Assembly (NCBI RefSeq): GCF_040712315.1
Contig: NC_134015.1
Location: 12,110,945-12,174,944, forward strand
Length of the DNA stretch: 64,000 nucleotides
Source: Castanea sativa
Taxonomy: Eukaryota > Streptophyta > Magnoliopsida > Fagales > Fagaceae
Direction: 5' to 3'
The notes under the pieces: model-generated
The model's database searches: none
The model's input: only the letters and a program-made list of their open reading frames with translations
What the model was told of the DNA's origin: nothing
In this document: positions 59,448-64,000 of the stretch, one piece after another
Numbering within the stretch: the stretch's first letter is position 1
Layout: every line of letters begins with the position of its first letter
Translations under genes and position numbers: made by a program

Positions 59448-59617
59448 GTGTGGCGTAGTGGTTGGATGCCCATGTCACCCTTAAGGCCAAGGTCTCGGGT
59501 TCGATTAGAGGTGATACCCACTATTGCACAATTGGTACCCATGAAATGACGTGGGGTGTAGGGCGAGGATTACACACGTGAGCCCTCTCTTTTTGTAAAC
59601 AAAAAAAAAAAAAAAAA
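59448..59617 (+). mobile_element. tRNA-derived SINE downstream of gag
   Basis: A-box-like 'gtggcgtagtgg' (59450-59461), B-box 'ggttcgatt' (59508-59516), a non-tRNA body and a poly-A tail. It lies within the retrotransposon; a clear target duplication is blurred by the A-rich repeats. Confidence 0.7.
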
Positions 59618-59781
59618 CAAAAAAACAAAACAAAAGAAAAACAAAGAAAAAAAAATCATCAAAACCATGAAAAAAAAAATCATCAAAACCAAAGAAAAAA
59701 AAATCATCAAAACCATAAAAAAAAAAAAAAAAAAATCATCAAAACCAAAGAAAAAAAATCATAAAAAAAAAAAAAAAAAAT
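59618..59781. repeat. A-rich minisatellite
   Basis: Repeats of the form A-run plus 'tcatcaaaacca', about six copies, following the SINE tail and probably expanded from it. Confidence 0.85.
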
Positions 59782-60520
59782 TGGTTGAACTACGTAAATG
59801 ACTTGATCCCTCTCCGGGGTACATAGGCAGCTTAGTACTTTTCACTAAGTTCAGTCACATAAAAAGAAGAAGGACTGCCAATCTAGCTTGAAGAGTTTGT
59901 CCAAAGGTCGTCAACATACTTTCAAGAACCCTTTGATTGGCAAGGCATCGCTTAAGATCAATCAATTGCTCACTATATGATGATCAAAGATTATTGTGGT
60001 AGAAAGTGATAGCTGCAAAGAATTGGTGTCACTTAGCTTTCCTTGAAATAATGATAAGTTGATTCTCGGTTGTGAAATAAAATAAAATCTTCAACCTCTG
60101 TTGCAAGGAATGGAGTCTGCATGGCATTGCTCATCTTTTGTGGACATATTCCCATGTCTCTGAAGTATACTTTGCATCATTTATCTCCTGGGGGCATCTT
60201 TTTTTGTACCTTTCAAGTCTAGGCTATATTGTCTCTCTTCTAGGTTGTGCCACTTCACAACTCTGAAATTTGAACCACATCATCTCCCTTTTGAGTGGTA
60301 TTGTTTCACATCATGTCTCTGAAATCTGGACAACGTCACCTTCCTCCAACATCTGAAGTTGATGTTGCATCATCTCTCCTCTAAGGGCATGTTCGTGCAA
60401 TGTGAAAATCATGGCGGCATTCTTCTCACATCTTCAAGGTTTTATTGGCATCTCTTTGCATCCTCAAAGTCTTGATGGGAGCTTCTTGAAACTTCAAGCT
60501 TCATTATAAAGGCTAATATT
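59782..60520. other. Non-coding part of the Gypsy element
   Basis: It contains 'gacttgatccctctccgggg' and 'acataggcagc', resembling the 3' untranslated part of related Gypsy elements. No frame is seen. Confidence 0.4.
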
Positions 60521-61140
60521 AGTGCAGCTTCGATGTGAATGAAGTGTTGACGTAGCTTCATGGCAAAGATGAATGTTGGCATGGCTTCTGTGCAAATGGA
60601 GTGTTGACACGACTGCATGACAAAGATGGATGTCGGCACCACTTCAATATAGATGAACTGTTGGCCTAGCTTCGATGCAAATGAAATGTTGACGTAGCTT
60701 CATGGCAAAGATGAATGTTGGCATGGCTTCTGTGCAAATGGAGTGTTGACACGGCTGCATGACAAAGATGGATGTCGGCACGACTTCAATATAGATGAAC
60801 AGTTGGCCCAGCTTCGATGTGAATGAAGTGTTGACGTAGCTTCATGGCCAAGATGAATGTTGGCATGGCTTCGATGCGAATGAAGTGTTGACGTAGCTTC
60901 ATGGCAAAGATAAATGTTGGCCCAGCTTCAATGCGAATGAAGTGTTGACGTAGCTTCATGGCAAAGATGAATGTTGGCATGGCTTTTGTGCAAATGAAGT
61001 GTTGACGTAGCTTCATGGCAAAGATGAATGTTGGCATGGCTTTTGCGCAAATGAAGTGTTGACGTAGCTTCATGGCAAAGATGAATGTTGGCATGGCTTT
61101 TGTGCAAACGAAATATTGACGTAGCTTCATGGGCGATAGC
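60521..61140. repeat. 57-bp minisatellite
   Basis: About ten units of the form 'gacgtagcttcatggcaaag' plus 'atgaatgttggcatggcttc'. Since 57 is a multiple of three, the minus strand stays open and encodes a 19-residue repeat (MKLRQHFICTKAMPTFIFA). I consider it non-coding repeat of the retroelement. Confidence 0.85.
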
Positions 61141-62362
61141 ATTATTGCCTAGCTGAATATTATTATGGAAACGTCGTTGCAAAGATGAATATCACTAAAA
61201 GATTGTTGATACAAGAAAAGAATGTAACAACATGAAGGCATACGTTCTTGCAACGTTGCTATCAATGAAATACAAAGCCACCAAAAAAAGGCAAACACTT
61301 CTATGAGAACCTCAGCGTGGAGTTTGATGTCAAAACCCAAAGATCAAGGAAACTGAGCTGCAAAACAAAAACAAGCAACAACAAAAAAAATATCAGAAGA
61401 AAATCTCATTGCATGTCTAAACAAAGGACAAAAGAAAAAGGAAAAAAAAAATTCTTAAAAGCTGGAGAAGAAGACTGAAGGCTAAGAATGCCCAAATGAA
61501 CGAAGCCAACCTCACATCTTATATAGAGAATTTCTGCTAAACTAGTAGACAAAAAAAAAAAAAAAATGAAGAAAGTCAGCAAACCCAACTGACCAATAAA
61601 AAAAAAATTTACATTCACATATCAGAAATGTGAAAACAATTGGAACTCAAAGTCAGATTTTGCAAACTCAAATGCACTTAAAATCAGAGAAGTCCAACAA
61701 TTCTTCGGAGGACTTCAAACAAATATGGAGGAGTCCAACAATGCTTGCTTATCTTCCAAACTTTCAAAGTTCTCTGATAAAGATGACCCAAAGAATCAAC
61801 ATTCAGCGGCCACCTTAATGTCTTCATCCTGTCAGGGCGGCCACCAGAATTTCTGCATCCTGTCAGGGCGGCCACCACAAAATTAGACCAGAAAAAAAAG
61901 CCATAAGTCCAACAAAGACCCACGACTTTCTCATCCAAATTTGTGAAAATCCAGACCTTATTTCACAAATCTGACACCACAGGAGTCTTCGATCCGCCAA
62001 ACCTGAAAATTTCAGGCCCAGATACCCGGCCACGCGCCGCCACACACGGCCACAAATCTCAGTGAACCACGGGTTTCTCACTCAAAACTGTGCAAATCTG
62101 TGCACAATTTCAAAAAACCGACCACACAGGGCTCTTCAACAGCCTTAGATCTACAAAACCTAAAAATTTTAGGTTCAGAGGCCAAGCCACGCGCCGCCAA
62201 AAACTCCGACGAAGGAACACGTGCTCCCACGCGCCACCGTCGTCTTCCACGCGCCGGATCTTCGTCTCCACGCGCCACACGCGTCGCACGCGTCAGATGC
62301 AATCCGATGACGTCATCCTTTCGACCCGGTTCGACCCGAGAACCCGACCTGGATCCAGACCG

Positions 62363-62393
<31 letters not shown>

Positions 62394-64000
62394 TTAACAA
62401 ATTAAGACTTTGACTTTGACCAAAAAGTCAAAATTTTCAAAACGGACCTGTCCCACTCAAATTTTCGCGTACTTTCCAATTTTGGGATGTTTCTTCAACT
62501 GAGGCTCGAAAATTGTACAACAGTCCAATTTCTAAAAAAATTGACTTTTGCACAAACTTTGACCAAAAGTCAAAATTTTTAAGATTGACCTGTCTTGCTC
62601 AATTTTTCGCGTACTTTCTAATTTTGGGGTCTATTTATTCATTTGAGAATCCAAAATTGCTCAAAATAGTGTGATTCTACAACTATGGGCTTTGATGTAA
62701 ACTTTGACCGAAGATCAAGATGTTCAAGCAAAACTTGTCTTATTAGGTTGTCGCAAAGATTTTGATTTTGAAATCTAGGTATTTGTTTTGGACTTAGAAA
62801 CTACACCCGCTTCTCCAAAGTACTAGCGGTGTCCAAAATTTAAGCTCTCAAGATCATAATTTGAAATCCATCCATTTGGTCTGGATTCCCTCAAAATTAT
62901 CCTCCAGACTTGATCAAGGCTCCCCTTTCAAAAACAGACGAACTCTCACAAGTATGTCTCAAAATTGAAATTACATTGGGTCACTACTTCAGCCAATTAT
63001 TTCCGTCGGTGCCTACCAGTCTCCAACCTAACATTCTCATTCGGCGCCTACCGTTCCCATCCACCATTCTCACCAAAAAGTCTCGTCCGCCATTCTTAAA
63101 CCACCGAGCTACCATTCTTCATCTCTTCACTATAAATAGAAGGGCCGGATCCGCTAAATCCATCAAGAAAAAAAAAACACATACATTGAGTCATGAAATG
63201 AAGATTTGCTTCTTTCAAATTTTCAAATCCTCCTTCTCACGGCCATTTCTCACTGTGGCCTCATCATTCTCAACACCTAGCAACCAAAATCGCTTCATAA
63301 TCAGCTTGAAATCAACCCTCTCATGGTTCAGTAGAAACCCTTCTCACAACATTATCGCTGTTTTAGGATTCAAACAAATTTTGTTTCCCTACTTAACGAC
63401 CTCATTTGTCCATAAAGTTACTCATAACACGGTCTGCATCGTTGTTCCATGCTTTCTTGGATTTGGTTGACCAGGAAATCCAAGTCCAGCAGAGACACCC
63501 GTTCCTAAGATCAGGGCTTTCGTAGTCTCTCTCCAACTGCTTGGTCTCCCATTAGAAGTAGCAATTCGGAACAAACAACAACCTGGTTGGTTTCTAAAAC
63601 CAGGATCACAAGTTAGCTCTATCTTTCATCTTTTGTGCTTTTCCAACAAGTGGCATTAGGTGAAGGTTGTAAAACGTGTTGGGGTATCCTACAAATTGTC
63701 TCCCATCCAACACTTGTGATGACCTCCAAGGTACCAGCTCATCAGAAATTAACCTTTGGTGTCGGTGAAGGGTTACCAAAGCCTCATCCCATGTTTCCGC
63801 CATCATGGGGTCCAAAGGTCATCGTTGCTGGTACCACAAAACACACTTTCTGGAATTACTCCAACTTAAGATCACTTTGAAGAATTTCGAAAATATACTT
63901 CCGAAATTACTTCAACTTAATGTCCGTCGGTATGGTCCAATCACACATGCACATTCAACGACTTGCTATCGGACCTCATTCAAGATGCAATTCCACATCC
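61141..64000. other. Non-coding right end of the window
   Basis: It includes A-runs (61553, 62370), a GC-rich patch at 62030-62340 and a diverged direct repeat of about 140 bp (62421-62560 and 62561-62690, each with 'ttcgcgtactttc'). A TATA-like 'ctataaatagaagg' lies near 63129. The 186-aa frame at 62910-63470 is not recognisable as a protein. No gene can be supported. Confidence 0.4.

Larger units (their letters stand above)
56455..64000 (+). mobile_element. Gag-only Gypsy-type LTR element, 3' end outside the window
   Basis: The 5' LTR (about 56455-57404) has a TATA box and ends ...TACA. It is followed within 6 bases by TGGCACGCCCAGTGGGAC, a primer-binding site (tRNA not identified). Gag occupies 57496-59313. 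No protease, reverse transcriptase or integrase follows; instead there are a SINE, A-rich repeats, a minisatellite and long non-coding sequence. The start of the LTR is estimated and the 3' LTR was not found, so the right boundary is the window edge by default. Confidence 0.6.

Noticed and set aside
59448..59617. tRNA gene
   Set aside because: A- and B-box-like motifs belong to a SINE with a poly-A tail.
60521..61140. CRISPR array
   Set aside because: Units are contiguous 57-bp repeats without unique spacers, in a plant genome.
62090..62413. Arg/Thr-rich frames in two phases
   Set aside because: They follow from a GC-rich patch and an A-run that keeps several frames open.
62910..63470. 186-aa plus-strand frame
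   Set aside because: Ser/Phe/Ile-rich without motifs, in non-coding sequence right of the gag element; no splice or promoter support.

Overview
This is nuclear DNA of a flowering plant. The genes have many short exons with GT-AG introns, the spacers are AT-rich, and every class of plant transposable element is present. The protein families and the SINE/LTR families look like those of a woody rosid, possibly Fagales, but that last step is an impression and not a proof.

The only intact protein-coding genes I can support are two paralogous BONZAI-type copines (BON3-like), both on the minus strand. Copy A has its ATG at 14023 and its stop at 2392 (584 aa). Copy B has its ATG at 44512 and its stop at 33219 (589 aa). 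I rebuilt 16 exons for each. All exons after the first have the same length in both copies, every junction keeps the frame, and I find no disabling change. They sit in a large direct segmental duplication. Its homology runs past the 3' ends (about 1490 onward versus about 32130 onward) and resumes far upstream of the 5' ends (about 15870-16660 versus 54920-56140), where copy B's flank has been split by later insertions.

Between the two copies lies the most interesting object: a non-autonomous CACTA element at 19617-25872, with CACTACAA termini and an ATT target-site duplication on both sides. It carries captured, intron-containing fragments of two unrelated host genes, both on the minus strand. 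One is exons 1-6 of a UDP-glucose 4-epimerase (UGE), broken by two stops, a frameshift and a lost Rossmann glycine. The other is three consecutive exons of a SCY1-like (SCYL) pseudokinase gene whose reading frame is still open. No transposase is visible.

The introns of the copines record insertions that came after the duplication. Copy A has a deleted L1 LINE, a SINE and a Harbinger-type element. Copy B has a Pack-MULE-like element with very long terminal inverted repeats and an L1 3' tail. Several have clear target-site duplications, and the other copy supplies the empty site.

The right third is retroelement-rich. A minus-oriented Tat-type Gypsy relic (48190-54444, target duplication CGCAT) has a truncated 5' LTR, a broken integrase and an antisense accessory ORF. 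A solo-LTR-like relative lies at 55236. From about 56450 to the end there is a gag-only Gypsy element with a 30-bp triplicated motif in its LTR, one in-frame TAG in gag, a SINE, and a 57-bp minisatellite. A hAT-like element (30070-31368, 8-bp duplication), several MITE-like elements and long TA microsatellites fill the rest. I found no RNA genes of the host, no CRISPR and no bacterial features.
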